A stretch of 64,000 nucleotides of DNA from Pleurodeles waltl (lineage: Eukaryota > Chordata > Amphibia > Caudata > Salamandridae). A model generated the notes under the pieces. That model did no database searches. It was given only the letters and a program-made list of their open reading frames with translations, and had not been told where the DNA came from. The position numbers and the translations under genes are program-made. The DNA is taken from assembly GCF_031143425.1 (NCBI RefSeq), contig NC_090449.1, positions 781,270,684 to 781,334,683 on the forward strand. The letters are read 5' to 3'. Below, one piece after another: positions 48,250-60,290 of this stretch (positions are counted from its first letter, which is position 1; each line of letters opens with the position of its first letter).

Positions 48250-50598
48250 TAACAGTCTTTCAGCTCTCCCCCGCGCACTAAAACATCTTATCCCACGGCA
48301 AACAAGAGGACATTTTATTATTTTGTGTTTTGGTTTTACATTTCAGCGATGAGAGCCTGTCTAACTCTCAAAATTGCCACACTTGGAATGGTGAGGGCTG
48401 CACTTTTTGGACTTTTGGACGCTGCCATGTAGAAAAAGCTACAAGACCTAGACACATCTGAAAACTAAACATCTGGGTGAGTACAGGGTGGTGTGCTTCA
48501 CATGCACCCGCACCATTTTCTTACTCACAATGTCCTGCAAACCTCCAACTTTGCTGGAAATCACACATTTTTGTGATGGAACCTTCCCGAATCTGCAGGA
48601 ATCCACAAAATTCCTACCACCCAGCATTGTCACATCTAAACCGATAAAAATTCTGCCCCACTTGTCAGCCTAAAAATGTTTTTTTTTTTCAGAAATGCCC
48701 TTTTGGACCCGCTTTGGTTCCCCCTCAATTTTGACATGTTTTTGGCTCTTCACTGTCACAGGCACTTGGCCTACCTAACAAGTGAGGTATCATTTTTACC
48801 AGGAGACTGAGGGGAACAATGGGTGGCAGGAAATTTGTCCCGGTGCGGTGATCACACACATAAATGTGGGAAAAATTAGATTTTCTTTTTTAGCTACATT
48901 TGCGGTTTGCTGAGGATTCTGGGTAAGAAAACACTGGGCGATCCACGCAAATGACACCTCCCTGGACTTCCTTGGGTGTCTAGTTTTCAGAAATGTTTGG
49001 GTTTGGTAGGTTTCCCTCTTTGGCTGCTGAGCCCTGGACCAAAAAAGCAGGTGCCCCCATCCCCCCCAGCAAAAAACAGGTAGTTTTGTTTTTGATAATT
49101 TTGATGTGCCCACATAGTGTTTTGGGGCATTTCTTTTTGTGGGCACTAGGCCTACCCACACAAGTGAGGTACATTTGTATCGGGAGACTTGGAGGAATGC
49201 TGGGTGGAAGAAATTTGTGGCTCCTGTCAGATTCCAGAACTTTGTCACCAAAATGTGAGGAAAAAGTGTTTTTTGGCCACATTTTGAGGTTTACAAAGGT
49301 TTCTGGGTAACAGAACCTGGTGAGAGCCCCACAATACACCCCATCGTGGATTTCCCTAGGTGGCTAGTTTTTGAAAATGCACAGGTTTGGTAGGTTTCCC
49401 TAGATGTCGGCTGAGTTAGAGGCCAAAAAACACATCAGATGTCATTGTAAAAATGTGATGTGTCCATGTTGCGTTTCCCGTCGTGGGCATTAGGCCTACC
49501 CATGCAAGTGAGGTACCATTTTTATTGGGAGACTTGGGGGAACACAGATTAAAAGAACAAGTGTTATTGCCCCTTTTCTTTCTCTATATTTTTGCCTTCC
49601 AAATGTAAGTGTGTGTAAAAAAGACGTCTATTCGCAAAATGCACTGTAATTCACATGCTAGTATGGGGGCCCAGGAATTCAGAGATGTGCAAATAACCAC
49701 TGCTTCTCAACACCTCATCTTGTGCCCAGTTTCGAAATACAAAGGTTTCCTTGATACCTATTTTCCCACTCTTTATATTTCACCAAATTAATTGCTGTAT
49801 ACCCAGGATAGAATGAAAACCCATCGCAAGGCTCTGGATATCTAGGGTTCTTGGTGAACCCACAAGCCCTATATATCCCCGCAACCAGAAGAGTCCAGCA
49901 GAGGTAAAAGTATATTGCTTTAAAAAAACTGACATTGCAGGAAAAAGTTACAGAGTAAAAAGTGGAGAGAAATGGCTATTTTTTACCTCAATTTCAATAT
50001 TTTTTTAATTTTAGCTGTTATTTTCTGTAGGAAAACTTTGTAGGATCTACACAAATGATCCCTTGCTGAATTCACAATGTTGTCTATTTTGCAGAAATGT
50101 TTAGCTTTCTGGCATCCAGCATTAGTTTCACACCCATTTCTGTCACTAACCGGAAGGAGGCTAAAAGCACAAAAAATAGTAAAAATGGGGTATGTCCCAG
50201 TAAAACACCAAAATTGTGTTTAAAAATGTAGTTTTCTGATTCAAGTCTGGCTGTTCCTAAAAGTTGGCGATCTTAGCACTGCAAACCCTTTGTTAATGCC
50301 ATTTTCAGTGGAAAAAAACAAGCCACCTTTTGCAGCCCTATTTTCAAATTTTTTTTTTTTTTTTTCAAAATGAAATTTTTGCTGTATTTTGGCTAATTTC
50401 TTGGTCTCCTCCAGCGGAACCCACAAACTCTGGGGACCTATAGAATCCCTAGGATGTTGGGAAAAAAAAAACGCAAATATGGCATGGGTAGCTAATGCGG
50501 ACAAAAAGTTATGAGGGCCTAAGCACAAACTGCACCAAATAGCCAAAAAAAAGGCCTGGCACCTGAGGAGGAAAAGGCCTGCCAGCAAAGGGGTTAAT
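48250..50598. repeat. Complex repeat block with inverted and direct copies of a ~350-bp unit
   Basis: Direct units start near 48760, 49140 and 49486. They share GGCCTACC...CAAGTGAGGTA, a GGGAGACTTGG-GGAA block, GGGTGGAAGAAATTTGT, GTTTCTGGGTAA, TCTAGTTTTCAGAAATG and GGTTTGGTAGGTTTCCCT. About 48420-48640 is an inverted copy of the same unit (on the minus strand GGGTGGTAGGAATTTTGTGG, later GAGTAAGAAAATGG and TTAGTTTTCAGATGTG). The part from 49560 to 50598 is single-copy-looking and ends GGCCTGCCAGCAAAGGGGTTAA. No coding frame is supported. Confidence 0.7.
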
Positions 50599-50910
50599 TT
50601 GTATACAAAAATAGAGAAATGCAGACCTGCGCCGCATTAATGGAAATTAATGTTAGTGAAGATTTTTGAATATTGAATTTGTAGGTTGCATATTTATTTG
50701 TGTTTTATTTGAATGTATTAATGTGCTGTTTAAATTCACTTGCATTAGCTTAAGTGAGGCCTGCAAGGCCATGTATTTGTGACTGTGCAGAAAATGTTAA
50801 GTCATCTTGCCAACGTGTACCTTTGTATGGATGTATGATGGAACAACAAATGTGTTTACAATGCAAGCCTTTACAACGCGGTCTTTACAATGATCGCGTC
50901 TTTACCATGC

Positions 50911-50957
50911 ATGCCTTTACAACAAATTTAGTTGTGAAAGCATGTTTGGTAAAGTAA
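50911..50957. repeat. Imperfect hairpin next to the minisatellite
   Basis: TTTACCATGCATGCCTTTAC is mirrored by GTGAAAGCATGTTTGGTAAA after a short loop, about 19 of 23 positions pairing. Related TTTACAA and CATGCATGG motifs occur on both sides of it and again at 52843-52851 beyond the minisatellite. Confidence 0.55.
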
Positions 50958-50984
50958 CATGCATGGTAAATTCTCCCCTGCCCT

Positions 50985-52715
50985 GCCCCCTAAACCTGAC
51001 ATCAAACTCCACCTGCCCAAGCCCTTAATACTGCCCTTTCCAACCCCTGCCTAGAGCCCTAACCCTGGCCTACCCTGCCCTCTCCTAAAACCTGTCACAA
51101 ACTTTCCTAAAAACTATCCTGACCACCCCCCCACCCTGCCCTACACTCTAAAACCTACCCTGGCCTAAAAACAACCCCACCAGTCCTAAAACCTACCCCG
51201 CCCTAAACCGTAAAACCTACCCTGGCCCAAAAATAACCCTTCCCTGCCCTAAAAACTACTCCCGTCCTCACCCAATCCCTGAAACCTAAAAGCTACCATA
51301 AAAACTACCCGACCCCCCCTCCCTAAACCCTAAAATCTAACCTGCCCTGTCTTAAAAACGACACCTCCCCACCCCAAATCCTAAAAGCGGCCCTGATCTA
51401 AAACCTACCCTGCCTTGTCCTAAAAACTACCCAGCCCCCTCCACCCCACCTTAAGCCCTAAAACTTACCCTGTCCTAAAAGCTACCCCACCCTTTCCTAA
51501 AAACTACCCGAGCCCCATCCTGAACCCTAAAACCTACCATGCACTGTCCTAAAACTTACCGCAACCCCCTGCCTTCAGCCTAAACCCTAAAAGCTACCTT
51601 GCCCTGTCCCAAAACCTACCCCGCCCTGTCCTAAAAACTACCCCATCCCCCTGCCCCACCCTGAATCCTACAACCTACTCCCCACCCTGTCCTAAAAATG
51701 ACCCCGATCCCACCTTCACCCTAAATCCTTCACCCTAAACCCTACCCTTCCCAAACCGTACCCTGCTGTGTCCTGAAAACTACCCGACCCCCCACCCCAC
51801 CCTAAACCCTAAAACCTGCCCTGTCCTAATACCTACCCTGCTCTGTCCTAAAAACTACCCGACCCCCACTCTAAACCCTACCCTGTCCTAAATCCTACCC
51901 ACGACCCCTGCCTTCACCCTAAAAACCTACCCTACTCCTGTCCTAAAACCTACCCTGCGCTGTCCTAAAAACTACCCTGACCCCCGCCCTAAACCCTAAT
52001 ACCTACCCTGTCCTAAAACCTACCCCACCATAAAAACTACCCGGACCCCCCGCCTTTACCCTACAACCTACCCTACTCCTGTCCTAAAACCTACCCTGCG
52101 CTGTCCTAAAAACTACCTGACCCCGCTCTAAACCCTAAAACCTACCCCACCCTATTGTAAAGAGTACCGACCCCCGCCTTCACCCTAAAACCGAGCCTAC
52201 TCTTGTCCTAAAACCTATCCCACGCTGTCCTAAAAACTACCCTGATCCCCCGCCTTAAACCCTAAAACCTACCCTGTCCTAAAAACTAACCCCACTTCAC
52301 CCTAAAACCTACCCAACACCTGTCCTAAAACCTACCCCGCGCTGTCCTAAGAACTACCCTGACCCCCGCCCTAAAACCTACCCTGTCCTAAAACCTACCC
52401 GCCCTGTCCTAAAAATGACCGACCCCCTGCCCTAAATCCTACACTGTCCTGTCCTAAACTCTGCCTGACCCACCCACCCTAAACCCCCAAAACTCCTCTG
52501 CTCTGTCCTAAAGCCTACCCCGCTCTGTCCTAAAAATTACCCGACCCCCAGCTCTAAACCCTAAAACCTACCCTGTCCTAAAACCTACTCCACCCTGGCC
52601 TTAAAAACTACCCCATCCCACTGCCCTGCCCTAAACCCGAAAACCTATTTTGCCCTAAAACCTACCCCGATCGCCCACCCTATCCTAAAAACTACCACAA
52701 CCCTCCCTCCCCAAC
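50985..52715. repeat. C-rich telomere-like minisatellite (about 1.7 kb)
   Basis: Degenerate tandem repeat built from CCTAAAACCTACCCTG, TCCTAAAAACTACCC and CCCTAAACCCTAAAAC units, roughly 15-22 bp each. CCCTAA, the vertebrate telomere hexamer complement, occurs many times, usually with one extra A. The complementary strand has regularly spaced GGG/GGGG runs. It starts abruptly after GGTAAATTCTCCCCTGCCC and ends near CCCAACCCAGGCCCC. Confidence 0.85.
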
Positions 52716-53879
52716 CCAGGCCCCACTTACCTCTCTCCTCTGGTCACTGCTTCTTCCTGCTTGCTTCCTTTCTTCCGCCCGACTGCTCACTCTCTACACT
52801 TACCACACATATGCGGGGAAGCGCATGTGTATTAAATGCATATGCATGGTAACGGCAGTGTGGTCAATGCATATAGTTGCATTGACCGCATTATTAGTGC
52901 TGTTTTCCCCTTTGTACCAGACTCTATTCCCATGAGAAAACTATCTTGGTAATAGATGCCTTTTTTATATATAGTTAGTTTAATAAGTACTTCATGAGGA
53001 TGGAATATTCAGGACTGTGGACTGACAGTATAGATCATTTGTTTCAATGTTGGGTGGAAGAATACAGATGGACACCATTCTCATGACAAACATGAAAAAC
53101 CTTACCAATGATTCAAGCTGGAGTTGCATTGGATGTTGTCCCTTCAACGTCGGGTGGACTGTTGAACTGACTAATCATCTTACTCTGTGAACGTTAATAT
53201 GCTGATGCTCAGATAGACTAGATTCAGAATCGTTCCTGTCATCCTTCACTGAATGCTGAATCCCTTGGACTCAGAGGTACCATCTTCTGTCCCTGCACCT
53301 TTGAAATGCCTTACTTGGACTTAGAGATGCCTCCCTAACCCAAAGAAGACAACTATTTACTGAGCTTCTGATATGCTGATGCTTTCCATTTTTACTTACT
53401 TTTTGCATTAGTGACCAGTTGCCAGAGATTACTACTTTTCAAATTCTTTTTGCCCTTTTAGTCTTTTGCCCGCATGTGTTCCGCCCAGCATGTTATTCCC
53501 TAATTAGCTAATCTGTAGCATTTTCCCTTACCCAAACTAGCTGAACCTTGATGATTTGAATTGCCTTAATTCTTATTAAATCTGAGCAATACTTGTTTTC
53601 TGTCCATCAGATAATTTTATTGATGTTCTTTGTTGCCTTTGTTGAGTGATTAGTTCTCTTTATGTTAGTTCGCCTGAACCTATTTGGTTCCCTTTGTCAG
53701 CCCTTTTTGATACTATATTTTTATAACTGTCTTGAGAATTGTTTACATGACTGAGCTTAAATTTGTAATAAAACCCCTCAACTTTGTTCCTGACTGGAGT
53801 TTTCCTTGTATAGCCACATTGGTCATACTGTGTAATGTAGTCTACAGTGAAATTGTTGTATGTTTTTCCACATCCTTAT
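52716..53879. other. Intronic sequence flanking the minisatellite
   Basis: A C/T-rich stretch to about 52800, then CATATGCGGGG and GCATATGCATGGTAACGG motifs similar to those on the left side of the minisatellite. The remainder is AT-rich and unassigned. Confidence 0.4.
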
Positions 53880-54735
53880 GCTGGGCCCAAAGATCCGTAG
53901 ACTTCATCGGGCATGGATTCCAGCGAAGGAAGAAAATGCTCTAGTAGATCCTTACCCGCCAGGTGGTGCCACCCCAGTCCTGGACCATTTGAAGTAGGCT
54001 TGAAGGTGCTCTGCTAGCCCAGCTGTGGTCCTGTAAGCAGAACCAATGCAGCACAACGTATCTCCTCGCAGCCGCATCAGGACCACTGCAGTGCGATGCA
54101 TGCCCAGTGCCAAACATCCCATTGCAGCTTTGCAGCTTCTTCGGAACTACTGGTACATGATGCATCTTTGACACAAGACTTCACATTGCAAGTCCTTCGT
54201 CCATGGAATCCTCAATGACGCAGATCTTTCATCGCAGGTCCTCAGACCCGTAGCTGTGTGATGCACCGTTGACACAGAATCTTCCTATGCGCCCAACCAG
54301 GATTTATAGTACTCTTGTTCAGCCGGCCTAACTTGGTTCCTGTATCTGACCCATGTCAATCATGGTCAGCGCGAACTTGTGACATTGTCCTGGTCCACCA
54401 TGACCAGGTAACCACAGTTGCCGCTTTGTGCATTTAGGCGCTATTTTTTCTTGAAACTTTCTACTGATTGGATTTTTAACATTTTGGTGTCAAATAATTT
54501 ATGACATTTTTATCAATTATTCTAAATTGGCCTGGGATTTTTGCGAGTTGTGTTTTCATTTTATTGAGGCTTGAAGTGCTGAATAAATACGTTACACAAT
54601 GCCTCCAAGTTAAGCCTGCTTTGTGCCAAGCTACCAGAAGTTAATCTGGGGTTTGATTCTGACTTCACCCTGAAAAGTATTGTGGCTGCTGTTTTAGTAG
54701 GATTTCCCCCCTCAATCAGTAACCCAGTTTCATAC
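53880..54735 (+). mobile_element. Old LTR, 3' part, of the 6732/40882 superfamily
   Basis: Ends with blocks found at the end of the 6732 solo LTR: TACACAATGCCTCCAAGTTA, AGCCTG...TGCCAAGCTACCAGA, TGACTTCACCCTGA and AACCCAGTTTCATACA. Upstream it has decayed GACGCA-type repeats (54210-54300, for example AATGACGCAG and GTTGACACAG), the remains of the CpG tract. The 5' part is lost or unrecognisable. Confidence 0.65.
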
Positions 54736-56912
54736 AGTCGGTTGTCAGGATACCAATGTACATTGCTTTACTCACAATAATTGGTTTGATTTAATGAGTT
54801 TGAGTTTAGTATCCGATTGCAGGCAAAAGCTTTGATGTGGTTTGGGAAAAAAAAAGGAATTTGGTTTTATGAACGTTGAGCTTTAGGAAAAGAATCGATA
54901 GCCTTGTCTGATTGACTCTGAGACCTTTCTTTGAAACTAGACACATTTGGTGCAATTTAACCTGAGTGTCAGTAGTGGAATGTACACAAAGATGAAAATA
55001 TAGCCATGTGAGTCCTGACCCCTGCGTAATTTTGTAAGGCCCTTCTTATGTTTTCATGTAGTGTGACTGGATACCATGACATGGATAAACATATTCAAAC
55101 CAGAAAAGCACTATAAAGCCACGCTAGTGAACCGATTTTCCAACAGCACAGAAGATGTTACTTACTGCAGCCTTCCACTGTATTTTTTACCCAGGAGTAT
55201 TACAATTTGGCTACTGTTTTTGTGTCCACCGTTTTCCTGGCCCATGCATTTACCAAACACTTATCAAAATTACCAGTTATGGATCATGTATTCCTAAAAT
55301 GCGAAACTATCCCAAAAAATGTCTGTTGGTGCTATGAATTCACCAACAAGACCCACAAAAGGTTAGGAGACAGAACAGCCAAATCGTTCTGACTCCCTTA
55401 TAGTTAGCTGGTACTTGATATAATAGAGGCAAATGGGAAAAGCATTTCAGAACACTGGTTTTAGGGCAAACAAGAAGCCTTTGCCCCATTCTTAGACTTT
55501 AGAAAATGCAAAAAAAAAAACCTTGTGGGTCCCCGACAAGTAACTTGTGACCTCTTCTTAATAATAGGTATTTATGCCCACTCCTTCATAGGTGTGCTTT
55601 GGGACACTGGTTAAATCATTCTTGTATGGATGATGCAGGTTTCTAACAATGTTGTGGGAGGTGGAGGAGTGCTCATGCTCCCCTGTTTGACACAGTACTC
55701 TTTGCTACCTTCTGGTCTCCACCATGTTTCATTTCATTCCCCTCTATGCCCTTTCAAGGAGAACCCTTCCCTCCATCTCATCTGTGCTTAGTCCAGTAGG
55801 ATGGCGGCTAGCAGAAGTGACTTATTTGATCTGCAGAATTCTACAAGGCAGGGTGTGTGCGTGTGAATAAGTTTTCCATGCAAAAGTGGAGGTGAGGGGC
55901 TGAGGAAGGTAAGACCATGAATTGCAGGAATCTCACATCACTCTTCTGCCGCTACATTGCTGAAGTTCAGGGTCAGTCTTTGGTGTTTAGTAGGAGTCTT
56001 AGAAAAGCCACACTCAACAACACATTTTGGGAGGATGGCTGTCAATAACATGTAACTTTCAACCTATTGGTGCAAGGTGATGTTATTAAGAACCGGAGTT
56101 TAACTCCCATTGTCTATGATGTTACTTCAATCCCTAAGGTGGACCAACAGAGTTATCGATAGCTACCAACCTATAACTCTTTTCATGGATTGAATATTCG
56201 CTGTTTATTAAACTGGGAAAGATTAAGCCAGACCCAAGTGTTCTGCACATAAAGGCTTTCTCATGGGTTTACATGGTTGTATCTTTTGAGAGACACGCAT
56301 TCCATAATGTCAAAGCGGTGGTATTCTTGACATAAATGACAGAACCCTAGCTGTAGACGTTTGGAAGTTTTATTTCTACCCCAGGATTAGGTAATTTTGG
56401 CCAATTTAGAAGACGTGCACTGTTCAGACTAACAGCATCGGACAAGGTTACACTGTACTGGCAAATTGTAAATTATTCTCAGGAAAAAAAAACACAATGA
56501 ATAAACTTTGGGTCAAAAAAAAAGACTGCATAAAACCTTAGACATAAAATAAAAATGCAGCTAGTCAAATATGCTCATTTAGGGGAATGAACTAAAACGT
56601 AGATAAGTAAAAATACATCTTTTGCAATCAACAAAGTACACAAATCAATGAAACCTTAATTTAATAACAATTTATCCTTTCGTTTTCAGGTGGATGGACA
56701 CATTCTCTGCACAGATGCATTGAGTTGTAAGAGAAATTAATTCACCTAACATCTTGAGTATTGGTAATGCATGGTCTCTTCAAATTAAAAGTGCAGGTTT
56801 ACTTATCAGCCCTGAAGTAAAGGCACAGTAACAGAACATGAATGAAGCTCATGGTGGTAACGCTTTAAAATTGAACAAAAGAAAAGCTGGTGATTCAACT
56901 GATAATGATTAC
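54736..56912. other. Intronic sequence without recognised features
   Basis: AT-rich. Frames at 55076-55392 overlap each other and show no motif. Nothing supported. Confidence 0.5.
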
Positions 56913-57077
56913 CCTTCTGAGAGAGGCAGCATCGAACACCGAGGGTGACGAGTCTGCAGGCACCGGGAAGAAGTGGTTTTCCATGTCATGGGGGAACATT
57001 GCAATTTCATTCTGACGGAATAACCTATGGTCTCGCAGCTTCGCTACCCAGTCATCAAAAAGTTCCTGAGAGTTCAC
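56913..57077 (-). CDS. OSBPL3: OSBPL3 exon: end of PH domain and start of linker (55 codons)
   Basis: Exon of 165 bp, phase 0 at both ends. The acceptor reads TTTCTATTTCAG and the donor GTAATC. It begins VNSQELFDDWVAKLRDHR, followed by LFRQNEIAMFPHD, the terminal helix of an ORP3-type PH domain with the conserved W in the helix and the RQNEIAMFPH signature. It then runs into a serine/proline linker (NHFFPVPADSSPSVFDAAS). ORP3 orthologues have a double-phenylalanine FFAT-like site at this point, a type of motif that binds VAP proteins on the ER; here FF is kept but proline follows it. Downstream is the largest intron of the window (19,341 bp). Assignment to ORP3 rather than its close paralogues rests on the AMFPH-NHFF signature. 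Confidence 0.95.
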
Positions 57078-58179
57078 CTGAAATAGAAATCAGTTTAAAT
57101 TACAAGAAAAGCCATCAGAACGACTCAAGTTAATATTATAAGGCCGTGAACTTTTCCTTCTTTTCTCTGAGAGAGTTAGGCTTTGAAGATCTGGTTGAGG
57201 GCCAATTAAAACGTTCCCACGAGGATCCAATTAGAGTTATCCAAAGAGGCTTCTTCTAATGATATTACTATGCATGCCCGCAGCTACCCTCTATCTCTTT
57301 GAAAAACCTCCTTGGCTTAGAAGGTTCTTTTCCTAAGCAGGATGGATGACGTTTTGACAATAACACCATTATCGACACCTACCAAAGCACAAGCATTGTT
57401 CACTCTCTCTTTATTCCATTCTATTTAATATTTATTGAAGAATGGTAAACCATCCACAGGAGTCGCTGTGCATAGCTTTAATTGCAACAGAAGTACATTT
57501 AAAGTTGCAGACAATAGTAAAGAAATAATGTATGATAGGTTGAGTAGTGAGATCGAGACAGAATGAGCACTACACAAACTCGCAGGCATTAAATGGTACT
57601 ACTTTTAGATGTGCATTATTTACAGTGCATGGTAATAGACAGACCATGAAGGAGAAAAACTGATAGGCTGGGCGTCTATGGCATGGTCTTTGTAGAATAA
57701 GGGGCGTTTGACACCACATTTAGATTCTGTAAGGCAGAAGGTGGCGAAGGTGAGGACTGCAAAGAAGGGGACTCAGTAGTTCACATGGTCTGAACATCAA
57801 GCTAAGTACGGGGATCGGGATACTGCAAGGAGATTAAAACTGCTAAAATGTGCAAACGTGATGGTGCAGACTGGATTGTATGCCCGGGAGGAAATGTTGC
57901 TTTCTGAATGATCATTCCCAAGTTTTGGGAACATTGCTGCTGTTTTTTTTTTACTCTGAAGGTCCACTAAGTTCCGCTAAACAGACCTCAGTGTTGGTGC
58001 TCCAACAATTAAAAAGATATATGTCTAAGTGGCTCACCCACAATTGTCATAAGTTAACTTACTTATGTCCCTAGTACATGGTACCTGGGCTACCTAGGGC
58101 CTGAATGTTAGAGTGTCTCTCATGGACTTCAGACCTTATTGTGCCAGCACAAGTGAGACAAATCAAAGCATGACTCCCG
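57078..58179. other. Intronic sequence, mostly unassigned
   Basis: No coding signature. The right end (from about 58080, GGGCTACCTAGGGCCTGAATG) may already belong to the old LTR that follows. Confidence 0.45.
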
Positions 58180-59480
58180 GCCCGCCATTGATGGCTGCCA
58201 GAGCAGTTTTACACTACTAACTCAGCTTGGCCATTTAAAGTAATGGCAAAGCTCAAACCTTCCTTTTTAATCAATATTTGTGGGTCACCCCTATGGCAGG
58301 CACACTGAGCCCCAACGGCAGGGTGCATTACAATAAAAAGATGGACATGTGGTTTATTAACTTTACACGTACTGGCAGAAGCCCTCCCCCACCCATTGTA
58401 ATTTCTACTGTGGAAAGGCTAGTAGCCCCTTTTGTGAATACAGAGATACACATGTCAACAACTCAGCGGTGCTAAGTTATGAATGGGACTACTAATTATG
58501 ATACTTCAAGGTATCAAAAGACTCATTTCATTAAACCTGACTTGATGCTCAGGTCAAATTTAAAGTAACTTGTACACAAATGACAACTTAAGAAAGTTGC
58601 CACTTTGTGGCCCAAATTTTCAGTGATCGTATATGGTTATGCAAATAGCTGACCTCAAGACATCCTTTTGCGTTCTTTGGCGAGAAGTGTAAACAACTCT
58701 CAGGAAGGAACACAAAGGGCCTGCCAGTATAAGAGGTGTGACCTCCTCCTAGCAGGATGGCCAAGCAGGGTGTGAGACTAAAAAGTAAGCCGCATTTAAT
58801 GGGCAAATTATTTTCTTTGATGAACTTGTAGCCCCCAGGTAGCCACACCTCTGGGATGTGCTAGAGAGCAACACACACCAAGAGAAAGGCTCTGCCATGT
58901 AGGGGAGTTAGGAGACTGATGCATTCTGGGCTACCTAAATGTCACACTTTATGGGAAGTCGTCACCAGGTGAGAGGGAGCCTGGTAGCCTATTGGCTAGT
59001 AGTCATCACATCGTCAGAGGGCAAGAAAGAGGCATAAACATTGCACTGCTGGCACCCAGACTTCAGATCATGTCTAAACTGGAGAGAGGACTGGAGGATT
59101 GCCCTGCTGTTCCATTGATCTAGCAAAGAGAGGCTGTCCCAAAGACTAGACTGCACCTACTGCATTTTGGCCTAGCAAAGAGAGAATTATGTCTGTGGTG
59201 TCTTGCTCGAGGAAAAATTATCCGTGATCCCCAGACTGAAAAGTTTACTCCAAGAGTCAGTTGACTGAATCTCTATTACAGCAACAGGGCCATAAAAGCT
59301 AAAGAAGCTTGCCTTGATGAGTTTGTAGCCAAGAATGCCTGATTGCTGCTGACCGCCAAAGTGCAGCCTGGGAGACTGCATTCTGACCCCCACAAGTTGC
59401 ACCAGAATTTGCTGGACCTGAGGGAGTCATCGAAGTGCAGTTACATTGCCCAGCACAGAAGTTACTGCTGGTTTGGCTGT
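58180..59480 (+). mobile_element. Old, decayed LTR of the 6732/40882 superfamily
   Basis: Recognisable blocks in the right order: a CAGTTTTACACTACTAACTC block like the TGCAGTTT-ACTGCC segment, CTCAAACCTTCCTTTTTAAT, GGGTCACCCCTATGGCAGGC, GCAGGGTGCATTACAATAAA, GATGGACATGTGGTTTATTA and TTTACACGTACTGGCAGAAG. Heavily diverged, with no target duplication seen. Confidence 0.6.
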
Positions 59481-59849
59481 AACCAGAGACCAGGAGTAAC
59501 TTGTTTTTGACTTTTGTTTATAAAGATATTTAGAATACAATAATTATGTGAGAGAATATTCAGACTAAGGTTTTCAGGTACCACACCATGGATTGAAATC
59601 AAGTTAGAGAAGGTAGGAATGGTAGTGCTGCAATACATTTTGAATACAGATGTGAGCATCTTCTAATATGCTCTGCTTTCTGCAGGCCACCAACATGTTG
59701 GCAGGTGAGGTTCTAGTCAGGTCAAATAATGGGGTGGCAAAATTGTTAATTGTTATATAATGAGAATGAAGAAAGGGTGCAAAATGACAAAGTGGCCTAG
59801 CTTGCTCATTATTAATAGAATGTTAAATTACTTAGCCATTTGTAAGGAG

Positions 59850-60290
59850 TTAATGTTTCCTAAAATGTACCAGCTGGAACGTAATGGCAAAGGTGGTCGA
59901 TGTTATGAAGGATTCTATCTTATTGGTGAAGTTTAAAAGTATTACTTGGATCCTGGCTGCGGAAGGGGGTGCTAGGGTGTCTAGTGGTAAGGAAGTAGGA
60001 GAGGGATGAGAGATAGGAGCTGTGGTCTCATGAAAGGACATTTCCAGGTGACATAGGTAATGAAAGCAGCCAACTATGACATGATGTCAGAGGTAAACTG
60101 GGTTAGTGCTATACTTGTAGCACTGAAGAAGTCAAGGATTATGAGTATGGTCGAGTGCTTAACAATATTTAACGCAGAGAGGTCAATGAGAATGGAAGTG
60201 AGGCGATTGTGATGAGCAGAGGTTTCTACATCTAAGAGCTTTTTCAAAGGAGAATCATTTTTTAAACCTAGAGTACTTTGCATTTAGTAG
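59850..60290 (-). pseudogene. L2-like LINE reverse transcriptase fragment
   Basis: On the minus strand, 60283-60074 reads HHNRLTSILIDLSALNIVKH followed by STILIILDFF and ALTQFTSDIMS. This aligns with the L2/CR1 block LLDLSAAFDTVDHxxLL...ALSWFxSYL, whose first Asp is a catalytic residue. The frame then degenerates. Only this part of RT is recognisable. Confidence 0.55.

Noticed and set aside
47856..48278. Frames with poly-Lys or poly-Phe stretches
   Set aside because: Produced by A35 and A20 tracts in the satellite array.
50985..52715. A true chromosome end
   Set aside because: The array is degenerate, flanked by unique sequence on both sides and lies inside a gene with exons on either side.
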